Below, one piece after another: positions 8,101 to 16,740 of a stretch of DNA of 44,480 nucleotides. Made by a program: the position numbers and the translations under genes. How positions within the stretch are numbered: position 1 is the first letter of the stretch; each line of letters opens with the position of its first letter. The notes below the pieces were generated by a model. The model was not told the DNA's origin. It was given only the letters and a program-made list of their open reading frames with translations, and made no database searches. Origin of the DNA: CAZAYP01 sp964489425 [NCBI: uncultured Verrucomicrobiota bacterium] (GTDB taxonomy: Bacteria > Verrucomicrobiota > Kiritimatiellia > RZYC01); NCBI GenBank assembly GCA_964489425.1, contig CAZAYP010000048.1:1-44480 (forward strand), in the 5' to 3' direction.

Positions 8101-9697
8101 GGGCGGCGGTTTTCTTCGCGCGGCCGCGGCGGCGCAGCGCCTGGGTGAGTTGCCGCAGTTCCGGTGACCGCAGCAGGCCGGCCGCGATCAAGAACGCGAT
8201 TCCGCCCGCCGCCATGGCCGCGGCCACGGACCCGAGCTGGATCAGCTTGGCGGAGCTGGTCAGCGCGGCCAGCGCCGGCGGGGCGGCGCGGCTGGTCAGC
8301 CACGCGGCGGCGCCGCAAGCCAGCCCGGCGGCGCCGGACCGCGCGGCGCTGCGGACAATTTCCGGCCAGCCGGGCGATCCCAGGACGTGGTGCAGGCGCA
8401 TGGCCAGGAACCCGGCAAAGAAGCTTTCCGCCAGCACCGTGGCCAGGGCGAGGCCGGCGTGTTTCCAGTACAAGGGCCAGGTCACCACGAACAGGAGGTT
8501 CAGGACGATGTTGAGGGTCACGGTGAGCACTCCGCCGCGCAGCGGCGTGCGCGAGTCCTTGAGCGCGTAAAACGCCGGCGCCAGCACCTTGGAGAGGCTG
8601 AACACCACCAGCCCCGGAGCATAAAAGGCCAGGGCCCGGGCCGTGAGCTCGGTGGACCGGGCATCGAACATCTTCCACTGGAAGATCAGCTCCGTGATCG
8701 GGTACGCCAGCACCAGCAACCCGATCGCCGCGGGGAACATGAGGAACAGCAGCAGGCGCAGGGAGTGGTTGATGACGGTCTTCATCTGGGCGTGGTCGGC
8801 GGTCGCGGTGTGGCCGGAGAAGGCGGGCAGCAGCACGGTGCCGAGGGCCGTGGCGCAAATGCCCAGGGGAAAATAGAGCAGGCGCTCGCTGTAAAACATG
8901 GCCGCCGGCGCCCACGCGCCGATCCACGTCGAAATCCCACGGTCGATGATCACGTTGAACTGGGTCACGGCCAGGCCCAGCGCCGCCGGCCCGGTGAGCC
9001 GGAGCACCTGGGCCACGTCGGGATCGCGCCAGTGGCAGGATAGGCCCGGCCGGTAGCCGAACCGCCAGAGCATGGGGATTTGCAGGCCCATTTGCAGCAC
9101 CCCGGCGGCCAGCACCGCCCAGGCCAGCATCCGCACCTTGGCCATCAGCGTGGCGTCGCCCATCCACAGCGTGGCGGCCAACGCCAGCATCCAGACAATA
9201 TTCATCAGCGACGGCATGGCCGCCGGCACCAGGAAATGGCGGAACGAGTTGAGCAGCGCCATGAACAGGGCGCCGATGCAGATGAAGACCGCGTAGGGGA
9301 GCATCACGCACATCAACTGGAGAATCACCGCGGTGCGCTCGCCCGGGTGGCCGTACCGGAGCACCAGGACCGACCCCAGCACGCCCGCCCCGACCAGCAC
9401 GGCCAGCACGATCGCGGTGAGGGTGATCACCCGGCGGGCGAGACGCCAGGCAGCGTCCAGCCCGTGCTTCTCGCGCACCTCCATGAATACCGGGACCAGC
9501 CCGGACGCCAGCGCGCCCTCGCCGAACAGGCGCCGGAACAGGTTGGGAATGGTGAACGCCACCACGAACGCCGACATGGCCAGGGAGGTGCCCAGCAGGC
9601 TGGCGGTCAGCATGTCGCGCACCATGCCCAGGGCGCGGCTGCACAGGGTCATGGCGCTGACCACACCGGCGGACTTGAGCAGCGCGCGGCTATCCAT
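8093..9697 (-). CDS. murJ: Lipid II flippase MurJ (MviN)
   Basis: A 534-residue MOP-superfamily flippase, normal length for MurJ, with about 14 membrane helices. It has the family's N-terminal SAMTLCSRALGMVRD and the PNLFRRLFGEGALASGLVPVF segment. MurJ moves lipid-linked peptidoglycan precursor across the inner membrane. I place the start at 9697, where GGAGG precedes the ATG; it overlaps the last 8 bases of the upstream glycosyltransferase gene. The C-terminus is Arg/Lys-rich, as is common. Its position inside an LPS run could mean co-regulation of wall and outer-membrane synthesis, or that this paralogue serves another lipid-linked sugar. Confidence 0.92.
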   Translation of the reverse strand: MDSRALLKSAGVVSAMTLCSRALGMVRDMLTASLLGTSLAMSAFVVAFTIPNLFRRLFGEGALASGLVPVFMEVREKHGLDAAWRLARRVITLTAIVLAVLVGAGVLGSVLVLRYGHPGERTAVILQLMCVMLPYAVFICIGALFMALLNSFRHFLVPAAMPSLMNIVWMLALAATLWMGDATLMAKVRMLAWAVLAAGVLQMGLQIPMLWRFGYRPGLSCHWRDPDVAQVLRLTGPAALGLAVTQFNVIIDRGISTWIGAWAPAAMFYSERLLYFPLGICATALGTVLLPAFSGHTATADHAQMKTVINHSLRLLLFLMFPAAIGLLVLAYPITELIFQWKMFDARSTELTARALAFYAPGLVVFSLSKVLAPAFYALKDSRTPLRGGVLTVTLNIVLNLLFVVTWPLYWKHAGLALATVLAESFFAGFLAMRLHHVLGSPGWPEIVRSAARSGAAGLACGAAAWLTSRAAPPALAALTSSAKLIQLGSVAAAMAAGGIAFLIAAGLLRSPELRQLTQALRRRGRAKKTAAHA

Positions 9698-10862
9698 GCG
9701 CTGCCTCCGCCGGTCGTCCGGCGAGTTGTGCATACAGGTCCCGGAGCTGGCCGAACCCGCGCGCGCGGGGATGTTGTTCGGCCCGCCGGCGGAGGTCCGG
9801 GCCGGCCGCCGCGCGCAGCCCTGGCGCCAGGGTCTGCCGGATCGCGGCGGCCAGCGCGGCCGGCGCACAGGGCTGCGTGATCAGCACGGCGCCGGCGGCC
9901 CCGTCCAGCACTTCGGCCACGCCCGCGTTGCGCGCCACCACCACCGGCAGGCCGCAGGCCGCGGCCTCCAGGCAGACGGTGCCGAACGAGTCGTAGAAGC
10001 TGGGATGCACCAGCGCGTCGGCCGCGGCATACGCCAGCCGCGGATCAGCCACGGCCCCGCAAAAGGTGATCTGGTCCGCCACCCCGCGGCGCGCCGCGCG
10101 CGCCGCGAACGGCCGCGGGTTGCCGCGGCCGGCCACCAGCAGGCGCACCCGCGCCAACCCGTCCCGGCGGAGGATCGCCAGGGCTTCGACCAGGTCGTAC
10201 AGGCCCTTGAGGCGGAAGTTGTGGCCCATGAACAGCAGCGCGGCCTCGTCGGGCGCCAGGTGCCAGGCGGCGCGGGCGGCGGCCCGCTGGCCCGGGGCCC
10301 AGTCCGGGGGGAACCGCGCCAGGTCCAGGCCCGGATACACCACGTGGCATCGGCCGGCGGCGTGGGGATAGTAGCGGAGCATGTCATCCACCACCCGCTG
10401 CGAAACGCCGATGAAGTGCCGCCGCGGGTCCGCAAACTGGCAGGTCTCGTTGGCGCGCAGGGCGCGGTACTTGGGTTGCCAGCGGTAGATCCAGCGCTTG
10501 AGCCGGCGCTGGGCGGGTGTCGGCGCGCTGAGCGCGTTGTACTGTTCGAAGGCCCGGTGCACGCCGCCGTGCAGCATGAGCACGTCGCCCGGCCAGGCGT
10601 GATTGAACGCCTGGACCAGGTCGTGCCGGCCGGTGTCCGCGGCGAGGGCCGCGGCCAGGGCCGCGGCGAAGCGCGCGGGCCGCGCGCGGCCCGCGTGGAG
10701 CACCTGCACCCGCGCGCCCGGCACCGGTTCGGCGGCGTGGGCGGTGTAGATGTGCAGGGGGTGGCCTTGCGCGACCAGCCACTGGGCCAGGTGCCAGACA
10801 TAATGTTCCGCGCCCCCGCGCCGGGGGTCCAGATGTTCAACGGCCAGCGCAATCCGGAGCAT
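9690..10862 (-). CDS. Glycosyltransferase family 4 (LPS core type)
   Basis: A 390-residue retaining glycosyltransferase with two Rossmann domains. The N-terminal VEHLDPRRGGAEHYVW is the acceptor-side glycine loop. The C-terminal SFYDSFGTVCLEAAACGLPVVVARNAGVAEVL is the classical GT4 nucleotide-sugar motif (E-x7-E type). It resembles WaaG-like core glucosyltransferases, including an FNHAWPGDVLMLHGGVH stretch. It is encoded between a GT2 and MurJ with a 6-base gap to the GT2 gene, so it very likely adds a sugar to the LPS inner core. The exact sugar is unknown. Confidence 0.85.
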   Translation of the reverse strand: MLRIALAVEHLDPRRGGAEHYVWHLAQWLVAQGHPLHIYTAHAAEPVPGARVQVLHAGRARPARFAAALAAALAADTGRHDLVQAFNHAWPGDVLMLHGGVHRAFEQYNALSAPTPAQRRLKRWIYRWQPKYRALRANETCQFADPRRHFIGVSQRVVDDMLRYYPHAAGRCHVVYPGLDLARFPPDWAPGQRAAARAAWHLAPDEAALLFMGHNFRLKGLYDLVEALAILRRDGLARVRLLVAGRGNPRPFAARAARRGVADQITFCGAVADPRLAYAAADALVHPSFYDSFGTVCLEAAACGLPVVVARNAGVAEVLDGAAGAVLITQPCAPAALAAAIRQTLAPGLRAAAGPDLRRRAEQHPRARGFGQLRDLYAQLAGRPAEAAHG

Positions 10863-10868
10863 GGGGCC

Positions 10869-11675
10869 TCAGGGCTTGGCCTGCGGCGGCGGGGGGATGG
10901 GCGGTGGCGCGCACCGGCCGGCCAGCAGGAGTTCCTGCTCCCACAGCTTGGCATACTTGATCAGCACGGCATAGGCGCTGATCGCCGCGATCAGCAGCCC
11001 CCGCTTGCCGTCCAGGCAGCCGCCCTTGAGCACATACGCCTTCAGGAAGCGCCAGTACGGCCGGATCATCCAGTCGGTGAGCCGGAACCGCTGGCCCTCC
11101 TTGATTTGCGCCTGGGCGGTAATGCTGGTGAAGCGGTTCATGGTTTCGATGTGCTCGGTGATGTTGCTGTACGTGTAGTGGTGGATCGGATGGTGCAGCC
11201 GGCGCACCGGGCCATCCACCAGCACATGGTCGTGCGGCTCGCGGCCGGCGCTGTGGCCGCGGTCCTTGCGGAACAGGCGCAGCTTCACGTCCGGGTACCA
11301 TTCGCCGTGGCGGATCCACTGGCCCAGGTAATAGACCATGCGCGGGAACTTGTAGCCCACGAAGGCGCCCGGACCGTGCTCAAACTCGGCGATGATCTCG
11401 TCACGCAAGGCGGGCGAGATCTCCTCGTCCGCGTCGAGGAACAGCACCCAGTTGAAGCGCGCCATGCCGCGGATCAGGTTTTTCTGGCCGATGTAGCCCA
11501 GCCACTCGTGCTGCACCACGCGGTCGGTGAACCGGCGGCTGATTTCCACGGTGCGGTCCTTGCTGTAGCTGTCCACGACGATGATCTCGTCGCACCAGGT
11601 CAGGCTTTGCAAGCAGCGGGCGATGTTTTCCTCTTCGTTGCCCGCGGTCACGCAGGCGGAAATTTTTTCGCGCAT
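10869..11675 (-). CDS. Glycosyltransferase family 2 (WaaE/KdtX type)
   Basis: A 268-residue inverting GT2. The N-terminal ISACVTAGNEEENIARCL, WCDEIIVVDSYSKDRTVEI and FLDADEEI (metal-binding DxD-like) form the GT-A core, and RHGEWYPDVKLRLFRKD plus HDHVLVDG are typical of the WaaE/KdtX group that adds glucose to heptose I of the LPS core. The last 20 residues are proline-rich (PPPIPPPPQAKP). The start at 11675 is the first methionine before the conserved core; longer readings are low-complexity. It lies 5 bases after the GT9 gene. Confidence 0.87.
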   Translation of the reverse strand: MREKISACVTAGNEEENIARCLQSLTWCDEIIVVDSYSKDRTVEISRRFTDRVVQHEWLGYIGQKNLIRGMARFNWVLFLDADEEISPALRDEIIAEFEHGPGAFVGYKFPRMVYYLGQWIRHGEWYPDVKLRLFRKDRGHSAGREPHDHVLVDGPVRRLHHPIHHYTYSNITEHIETMNRFTSITAQAQIKEGQRFRLTDWMIRPYWRFLKAYVLKGGCLDGKRGLLIAAISAYAVLIKYAKLWEQELLLAGRCAPPPIPPPPQAKP

Positions 11676-11680
11676 GGCGG

Positions 11681-12694
11681 TCAGCTCCCGGCTGGGGGTT
11701 GGGCGGTCAGCATCTCGCGCAGGGCCGTCACGACCGCGGCGGGCGGGATGGCGGCCAGCGCGGCCGCGGCCGCGGCCGACGCGCGGGGAATGTCCCGGTG
11801 GCCGCCCGCGGCCTGCTGCAGGATCCGGTGGGCCGATCCCAGCGGCCCGGTCTTGGCGGGATCGGTCAGGCCGAACAGGGCCACCACCGGCGTGCCCATG
11901 GCCGCCGCCAAGTGCATGCCGCCGCTGTCGTTGGCCACCGCGGCCTGGCATTGCCCCAGCCAGGCCGCCCACTCCGGCAGGGTGGTTTGCCCGACCCAGT
12001 TGCCCACCGGGCCGTCAGCGAGCGCCGAGCCGAGCCGCGCGCCCAGCGGCGCGTCGGCCGGCCCGCCGAACAGCAGGACGCTCCCGCCCAGCTCGGTGCG
12101 CACGGCCCGGGCCACGGCGACAAAGTGGTCCACCGGCCACTGCTTGGCCGGCCCGCGCGCGGCGCCGGGCAACAGGGCGATCCGCGGCGCGGGCCAGCGC
12201 GCCGCCCCCGCCGTCACCGCGGCCCGGACCTCCGGCGGCGGCTCCAGCACCGGCGGCGGCAGGGTCGCGGGCATGGCGCCCGGCCAGAACAGGTTGACGT
12301 ACTCGTAGGCCTGGTGGCTGCGCTGCAGCTCCGGGCGGAGGGTGATGATGTGGGTCAGCAACATGTCGCGGGCGTGGCCGGACATGCCGCGCCGCTCGGG
12401 GATGCGCGCCAAAAACGGCAGCAGCGCGGAGCGGAACGAGTGGGGCAGGACCACCGCCATGTCGAACCGCTCGGCGCGCAGGCGGCGGCCGGTGCGCTGG
12501 GTGCCGGCCAGGCCGGTCGCCAGGGGCAGGCAGGCGTCCGGCGCGCGGTGCATGTGCCACAGGGGAACCAGGTGCGGCTTGATGAGCAGCGTCAGGCGCG
12601 TGTCCGGGTGGCGTTGCCGCAGCATCTGGAGCGCGGGCATGCTCATGATGCTGTCCCCGATCCAGTTGACTCCGCATATCAGCACGTGGCGCAT
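11681..12694 (-). CDS. waaF: Glycosyltransferase family 9, ADP-heptose:LPS heptosyltransferase type
   Basis: A 337-residue GT9. It begins MRHVLICGVNWIGDSIMSMP, the WaaF-type N-terminus with the catalytic Asp in WIGD. It also has RIALLPGAARGPAKQWP, with the Lys of the KxWP motif, and ANDSGGMHLAAAMGTPVVALFG, the ADP-heptose-binding DSG-x-HLA motif. WaaF adds the second heptose of the LPS inner core in the cytosol. It sits 22 bases after lpxK. Heptosyltransferases I, II and others share these motifs, so the exact step is less certain than the family. Confidence 0.85.
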   Translation of the reverse strand: MRHVLICGVNWIGDSIMSMPALQMLRQRHPDTRLTLLIKPHLVPLWHMHRAPDACLPLATGLAGTQRTGRRLRAERFDMAVVLPHSFRSALLPFLARIPERRGMSGHARDMLLTHIITLRPELQRSHQAYEYVNLFWPGAMPATLPPPVLEPPPEVRAAVTAGAARWPAPRIALLPGAARGPAKQWPVDHFVAVARAVRTELGGSVLLFGGPADAPLGARLGSALADGPVGNWVGQTTLPEWAAWLGQCQAAVANDSGGMHLAAAMGTPVVALFGLTDPAKTGPLGSAHRILQQAAGGHRDIPRASAAAAAALAAIPPAAVVTALREMLTAQPPAGS

Positions 12695-12716
12695 GGCGTG
12701 GTCGTGGCTCCCGGCG

Positions 12717-13880
12717 TCACCGGCACAGGATCCGGGCGATGCAGGCCTGGAAATCGTCGGCCCCGCTGAGCATCTCGATTTCCACGCGCAGAAAATAGAT
12801 CGGCAGGTCGCGGCGCTCGATCTTGGGAAACCGGACCGCGTCTTTCTCCGTGGTGATAATCATCTGCGCGCCGCGCTCGAGGCTCTTGTTGATGCGCTCG
12901 ATCAGCTCAAGCTGGGTGTAGCGGTGATGGTCGGCGTAGCGCTTGTGGTAGATCACCCGGGCGCCGCGGCGGATCAGCTCCTCCTCGAACCCCTTGGGCG
13001 CGGCGATGCCGGACACGGCCGCCACCGTGGCGCCGTCCAGCAGTTCCAGCGGGCGCCGCTCGCCGGTGAACACGTCCTGGAGGTAGCGCGGGCAGTGGCG
13101 GCACTCGGCGATTTCCGCGTCGGGGTTCAAGCGCCGCAGCTCCTTCTTCAGCTCGGGCGCGCCGCCGGCCGGGCACTTGGTGATGAAGATGAAGCTGGCC
13201 CGCCGGATGTTCTTGACGCGCTCGCGCAGCAGGCCGCGCGGCAGCACGTAGAGGTTGCCAAAGGGGTTCTGGCAGTCGACCAGCACCACGTCCATGCGGT
13301 GTTTCAGGCGCAGGTACTGGAAGCCGTCGTCGAGGATCAGCGTGTCGCAGCCGAACTTGCGGACGGCGAACCGGCCGGCCTTGACGCGGTCCTTGTCCAC
13401 GAGCACCACGACCTCCGGCAGGTTGGAGGCGAGCATGTAGGGCTCGTCGCCGCTGGTGGCCGAATCCAGCAGCAGGCGCTTGCCGTCGGAAACCACCAGG
13501 GGGTCCAGGCTGCCCGCGGCGGGGCGCAAGCGCTGCGCCAGGCGGTCCAGGAACGGCGGCCTGACCTTCTTGTAGCCGCGGCTGAGGATCGCCACCTTGC
13601 GGCCTTGTTTCTGGAGCGCGCGCGCGAAGATTTCCACGATCGGCGTCTTGCCGGTGCCGCCGACCGTGAGGTTGCCCACGCTGATGACCTGGCAGCCCAG
13701 GGTGTAGTGGCGGTAGATGCCGCGGGCATACAGCCACAGCCGGGTTTGCACGGCCAGGGCGAACAGGTGGGACAGGGCGCGCAGGGTCCCCCGCAACAGG
13801 GTCGGCCCGCGGCCCTGGCGGCGGCCTTCGATCACGCTCAGCGTGTAGGTTTCTATGCGTTCGGCAAAACTCAGCGCCAT
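12717..13880 (-). CDS. lpxK: Tetraacyldisaccharide 4'-kinase LpxK
   Basis: A 387-residue kinase that phosphorylates the 4' position of the lipid A precursor at the inner membrane. The P-loop VGGTGKTP (residues 73-80) follows the conserved [17 protein letters not shown] and the [22 protein letters not shown] block with the DDGFQ motif are diagnostic of LpxK. The N-terminal hydrophobic helix ([10 protein letters not shown]) is the membrane anchor. Length is slightly above the usual 320-350. One base separates its start from the stop of the upstream ligase gene. Confidence 0.93.
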   Translation of the reverse strand: MALSFAERIETYTLSVIEGRRQGRGPTLLRGTLRALSHLFALAVQTRLWLYARGIYRHYTLGCQVISVGNLTVGGTGKTPIVEIFARALQKQGRKVAILSRGYKKVRPPFLDRLAQRLRPAAGSLDPLVVSDGKRLLLDSATSGDEPYMLASNLPEVVVLVDKDRVKAGRFAVRKFGCDTLILDDGFQYLRLKHRMDVVLVDCQNPFGNLYVLPRGLLRERVKNIRRASFIFITKCPAGGAPELKKELRRLNPDAEIAECRHCPRYLQDVFTGERRPLELLDGATVAAVSGIAAPKGFEEELIRRGARVIYHKRYADHHRYTQLELIERINKSLERGAQMIITTEKDAVRFPKIERRDLPIYFLRVEIEMLSGADDFQACIARILCR

Positions 13881-13881
13881 G

Positions 13882-15216
13882 CTACGCTCCTGAACCAGCC
13901 ATGTTACCCGAAGGCGCGCGATCTTGGGAACTGCTTTCTTTGCCCGGGGCCGGGGCCGTAACCACCAGCGCCACGGGCACCAGCCAGATCATGGCCGCCT
14001 GGACCACGCTGTCCGGGAAATCCCCCAACCCGTACAAATGGCCGAACAACAGCAGCAGGCCCACCGTCGCCGGCAGCAACCGGGCGGTGAAGGTCGGCGC
14101 GCGGAACACCGCCCGGAGCAACCGCGCCGCCAGGCAGCCCCAGGCCGCCAGGTACAAGGCCACGCCGACCATCCCGTGCTCGAACAGGATCTTGAGCCAG
14201 TACTCGTGGCAGTGCGGGTAATGAAAGGTCGCCGGCGGCGGCCGGGATGCGTAGTACACGCGCTCGAACACCTTCTTGCCGTAGCCGTGGCCCAACGCCA
14301 GGCGCTCGCCCGCCAGCCGCCAGGTGTGGCGCCAAACCTTGTCGCGCTCGGAAAAAGTCGCCATGGTCCGGCGATCCGCAAAGCGCCGGTTCAGCCAGCC
14401 GGGATGGGTCAGGGCCAGCACCACCAGCACCTCGGCCAGGATCACGATGCCCAGCTTCAAGTACCAGCGCGGCAGGACAAACAGCAGCGCGCCGCAGGCC
14501 AGCACAAACGCCAGCTGCGGCCCGCGCGAGGCCAGGGTGTACAGGTACACGAGGTGGATCGCCATCCCGGCCAGGCACAGGGCCAGGCGCAGCGGCTGGC
14601 GCCGCCAGGTCCAGGCGAAATACAGCAGCACAAAGAAGGCCATGCCCGCCATCATGCTGGCCACGTTGGGATGGTTGAGGATGAACGGCTCGTGCAGCCG
14701 GGCCTGGGACCATAGCGCCCCGCGCAGCACCCAGGCCAGCCGGGCCAAATCAAAACCCAGGATCAGCGTCAGGGCAACGGCGCTGTAACCCAGCAGGCCT
14801 TCAAGCGCCTCACGGCGGCCGAATAGAACCGGGATGGCGAACGCGAACCCCAGGTACTTGCCCAGGTTGGCCAGGTCGCGCAGCGACGCCATCGGGTCGG
14901 CGCTCAGCGGCAGCGAAAGGAGCAGGTAGGCCAGGAGCAGGATGAAGGCGTATCCGGCCGGGTTGCGCCAGAAGCGGCGCCCGCGCCCTGCCTGGGGCAG
15001 CGCCGCGATGAACGCCCCGTACAGGAACAAGTCGGTGATCGCTTTGGACGAATATCGCCACACCAGCACGGCCAGGGCCAGGCCGCCTCCGCGCCGGACG
15101 GCAACTGGCACCGGGCCCGGCTTGCCAAGCCAAGCCCGGATCTTCCGGCCGGGTTGTTCCGCAAAAAGCATGACCTTGGATACCACGCGCCACGCCAATT
15201 GGCGATCTTCTTTCAC
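13882..15216 (-). CDS. O-antigen ligase-like membrane protein (WaaL/Wzy_C family)
   Basis: A 444-residue membrane protein with about 12 helices. The large periplasmic loop carries TLASRGPQLA (Arg near a helix end) and HCHEYWLKILFEHGMVGVALYL, the Wzy_C landmark with the essential His. WaaL joins undecaprenyl-linked O-polysaccharide to the lipid A core; Wzy polymerases share the fold. Because it leads an LPS-core run, ligase is more likely than polymerase. The start at 15216 would be a GTG, with an ATG at 15171 as alternative. It is first in the minus-strand operon; the 174 bases to the divergent gene at 15391 must hold both promoters. Confidence 0.8.
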   Translation of the reverse strand: MKEDRQLAWRVVSKVMLFAEQPGRKIRAWLGKPGPVPVAVRRGGGLALAVLVWRYSSKAITDLFLYGAFIAALPQAGRGRRFWRNPAGYAFILLLAYLLLSLPLSADPMASLRDLANLGKYLGFAFAIPVLFGRREALEGLLGYSAVALTLILGFDLARLAWVLRGALWSQARLHEPFILNHPNVASMMAGMAFFVLLYFAWTWRRQPLRLALCLAGMAIHLVYLYTLASRGPQLAFVLACGALLFVLPRWYLKLGIVILAEVLVVLALTHPGWLNRRFADRRTMATFSERDKVWRHTWRLAGERLALGHGYGKKVFERVYYASRPPPATFHYPHCHEYWLKILFEHGMVGVALYLAAWGCLAARLLRAVFRAPTFTARLLPATVGLLLLFGHLYGLGDFPDSVVQAAMIWLVPVALVVTAPAPGKESSSQDRAPSGNMAGSGA

Positions 15217-15390
15217 GATCTAACAATTGCGATTTTAACGGCAAAACACACCCAAATACGACGGCCTTGCGCTGGCTGGTTTACGGGTTTGCACTGAAGC
15301 GTTTTGTGCTGCTACTCTATGATGCATTGGAGTGTTGAACGCCATGGGGCTTGTTTGTGACGGCTGCAAAATACACCGAGGGGTTGCGCC

Positions 15391-15948
15391 ATGAGTCAAA
15401 AAATGATCCCGACAGATCGTATTGAAAGTCGGATACGGTCGTTACGTGGACAGAACGTGTTGCTGAGCACCGACCTGGCACGACTGTATGAAGTCGAACC
15501 GCGCGTATTGGTCCAGGCGGTCAAGAGAAATGCCGAACGATTCCCCGCCGACTTCATGTTCATGCTTACACCGCAAGAGGTTGCAATCTTGAAATCACAG
15601 TTTGTGATTTCAAGTTGGGGTGGCCGGCGAGTTGCCCCTTATGCTTTCACCGAGCAAGGCGTGGCGATGTTGTCCAGCGTACTGAACAGCCCGCGCGCCA
15701 TCCAGATGAACATCGCGATCATGCGGGCCTTTGTGAAACTCCGCCAGATCCTGGCCTCGCATGCGGACCTGGCGCAGCGCCTGGACGAACTGGAAAAGAA
15801 ATACGACGCCCAGTTCCGCGGCGTATTTCAGGCGTTGCGGCAACTGATCCATCCGCCGGTACCACCCCGCAAGGGCATTGGATTCCATGTCCGTGAATCC
15901 GGTGGGAAATATTCCGTGCGCCGGGCCCGGCAGGGCGCAGCGCCATGA
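15391..15948 (+). CDS. ORF6N domain-containing DNA-binding protein
   Basis: A 185-residue protein. Residues of about 10-95 are an ORF6N domain: [30 protein letters not shown], then [15 protein letters not shown] and [15 protein letters not shown]. This fold was first defined in phage antirepressor-like proteins (KilA-N relatives) and is also common as single chromosomal genes of unknown role. A predicted helix pair ([20 protein letters not shown]) and a basic tail follow. A TATGAT -10-like box lies at 15318. The last four bases are shared with the start of the Crp/Fnr gene (ATGA), so both are made from one mRNA. Confidence 0.85.
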   Translation: MSQKMIPTDRIESRIRSLRGQNVLLSTDLARLYEVEPRVLVQAVKRNAERFPADFMFMLTPQEVAILKSQFVISSWGGRRVAPYAFTEQGVAMLSSVLNSPRAIQMNIAIMRAFVKLRQILASHADLAQRLDELEKKYDAQFRGVFQALRQLIHPPVPPRKGIGFHVRESGGKYSVRRARQGAAP

Positions 15949-16661
15949 CCGTTGACGTGAACGATCTCCGGTCGATAGATTTCTTCGCCGCCTGTTCCGG
16001 GCCGGTCCTCCAGGACCTGGCATCCCTGTGCCACCGCACCGGCTACCGGCGCCTGCGCACCATCCACGACGAGGGCGCGCCGGTGCTCAAGGTTTATGCC
16101 GTGCTGCGCGGCCAGGTGGTGCTGCACAAGGCGGCCGGCGCCACGGGCGATCCGGTCCGCCTGGCCGTGGTCCAGGCCGGCGAGATGTTCGGGTTTGGCG
16201 AGGTCATGCTCCCGCGTTACTACACGACCGCCCGCGCCCTGATGGATTGCTCCCTGCTGGAAATCGGCCGGGACGACTTCATCCGGCGGTTCCTGGCCGT
16301 AGCCGCCATCCGCGAGCAGGTGCTGCTGGCGCTCTGCAAAATTAACCGGTACCTGGTCAACAAGTTGACCGGCGCCGGAGGCGTGGAAGACCTGGCCCTC
16401 TACCTGCAGACCCTGGCCGGGGAATGCGGCCGTGCCACCGGGGACCGGATCATGATCCAGCGCAAAGTGCGCCAGCCCGAGGTGGCCTCGGTCTTGAACT
16501 TGAGCCGCGAGCACGTGACCCGCCTGTTCGCCCGCCTCAAGGCGCAAGGGGTGGTGGACTTCAACCGCGGCTACCCAGTGATCGATCAGGCGTGGTTGGA
16601 GCAGGCCGTCCGGGACAAGGACCTGGCCGCCAGCATCCAGTACCGCGACGCGCCCCTGTGA
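15945..16661 (+). CDS. Crp/Fnr family transcriptional regulator
   Basis: A 238-residue regulator with an N-terminal cyclic-nucleotide-binding-type beta roll (about residues 15-115) and a C-terminal winged helix-turn-helix (about 165-220, [25 protein letters not shown]). The effector pocket lacks the RxS arginine-serine pair used for cAMP in Crp. There is no N-terminal cysteine cluster as in Fnr; the two cysteines near residues 17 and 28 are too few. The signal is therefore unknown. It is translationally coupled to the ORF6N gene and followed, 79 bases later, by the secreted deacetylase gene, which it might control. Confidence 0.87.
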   Translation: MTVDVNDLRSIDFFAACSGPVLQDLASLCHRTGYRRLRTIHDEGAPVLKVYAVLRGQVVLHKAAGATGDPVRLAVVQAGEMFGFGEVMLPRYYTTARALMDCSLLEIGRDDFIRRFLAVAAIREQVLLALCKINRYLVNKLTGAGGVEDLALYLQTLAGECGRATGDRIMIQRKVRQPEVASVLNLSREHVTRLFARLKAQGVVDFNRGYPVIDQAWLEQAVRDKDLAASIQYRDAPL

Positions 16662-16740
16662 GCTTTCCGGTGATGCATGTCACTGACCCGTTTCGCAGGT
16701 TGTCCTATTCTCGCGCTGTAATCCACAAGGAGGACGGCCG

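Noticed and set aside
9333-12308. A 991-codon open frame on the plus strand across murJ, GT4, GT2 and the GT9 gene
   Set aside because: It is antisense to four well-recognised genes and its translation is Arg/Pro/Ala/His-rich without any domain; long antisense frames are normal at this GC content.
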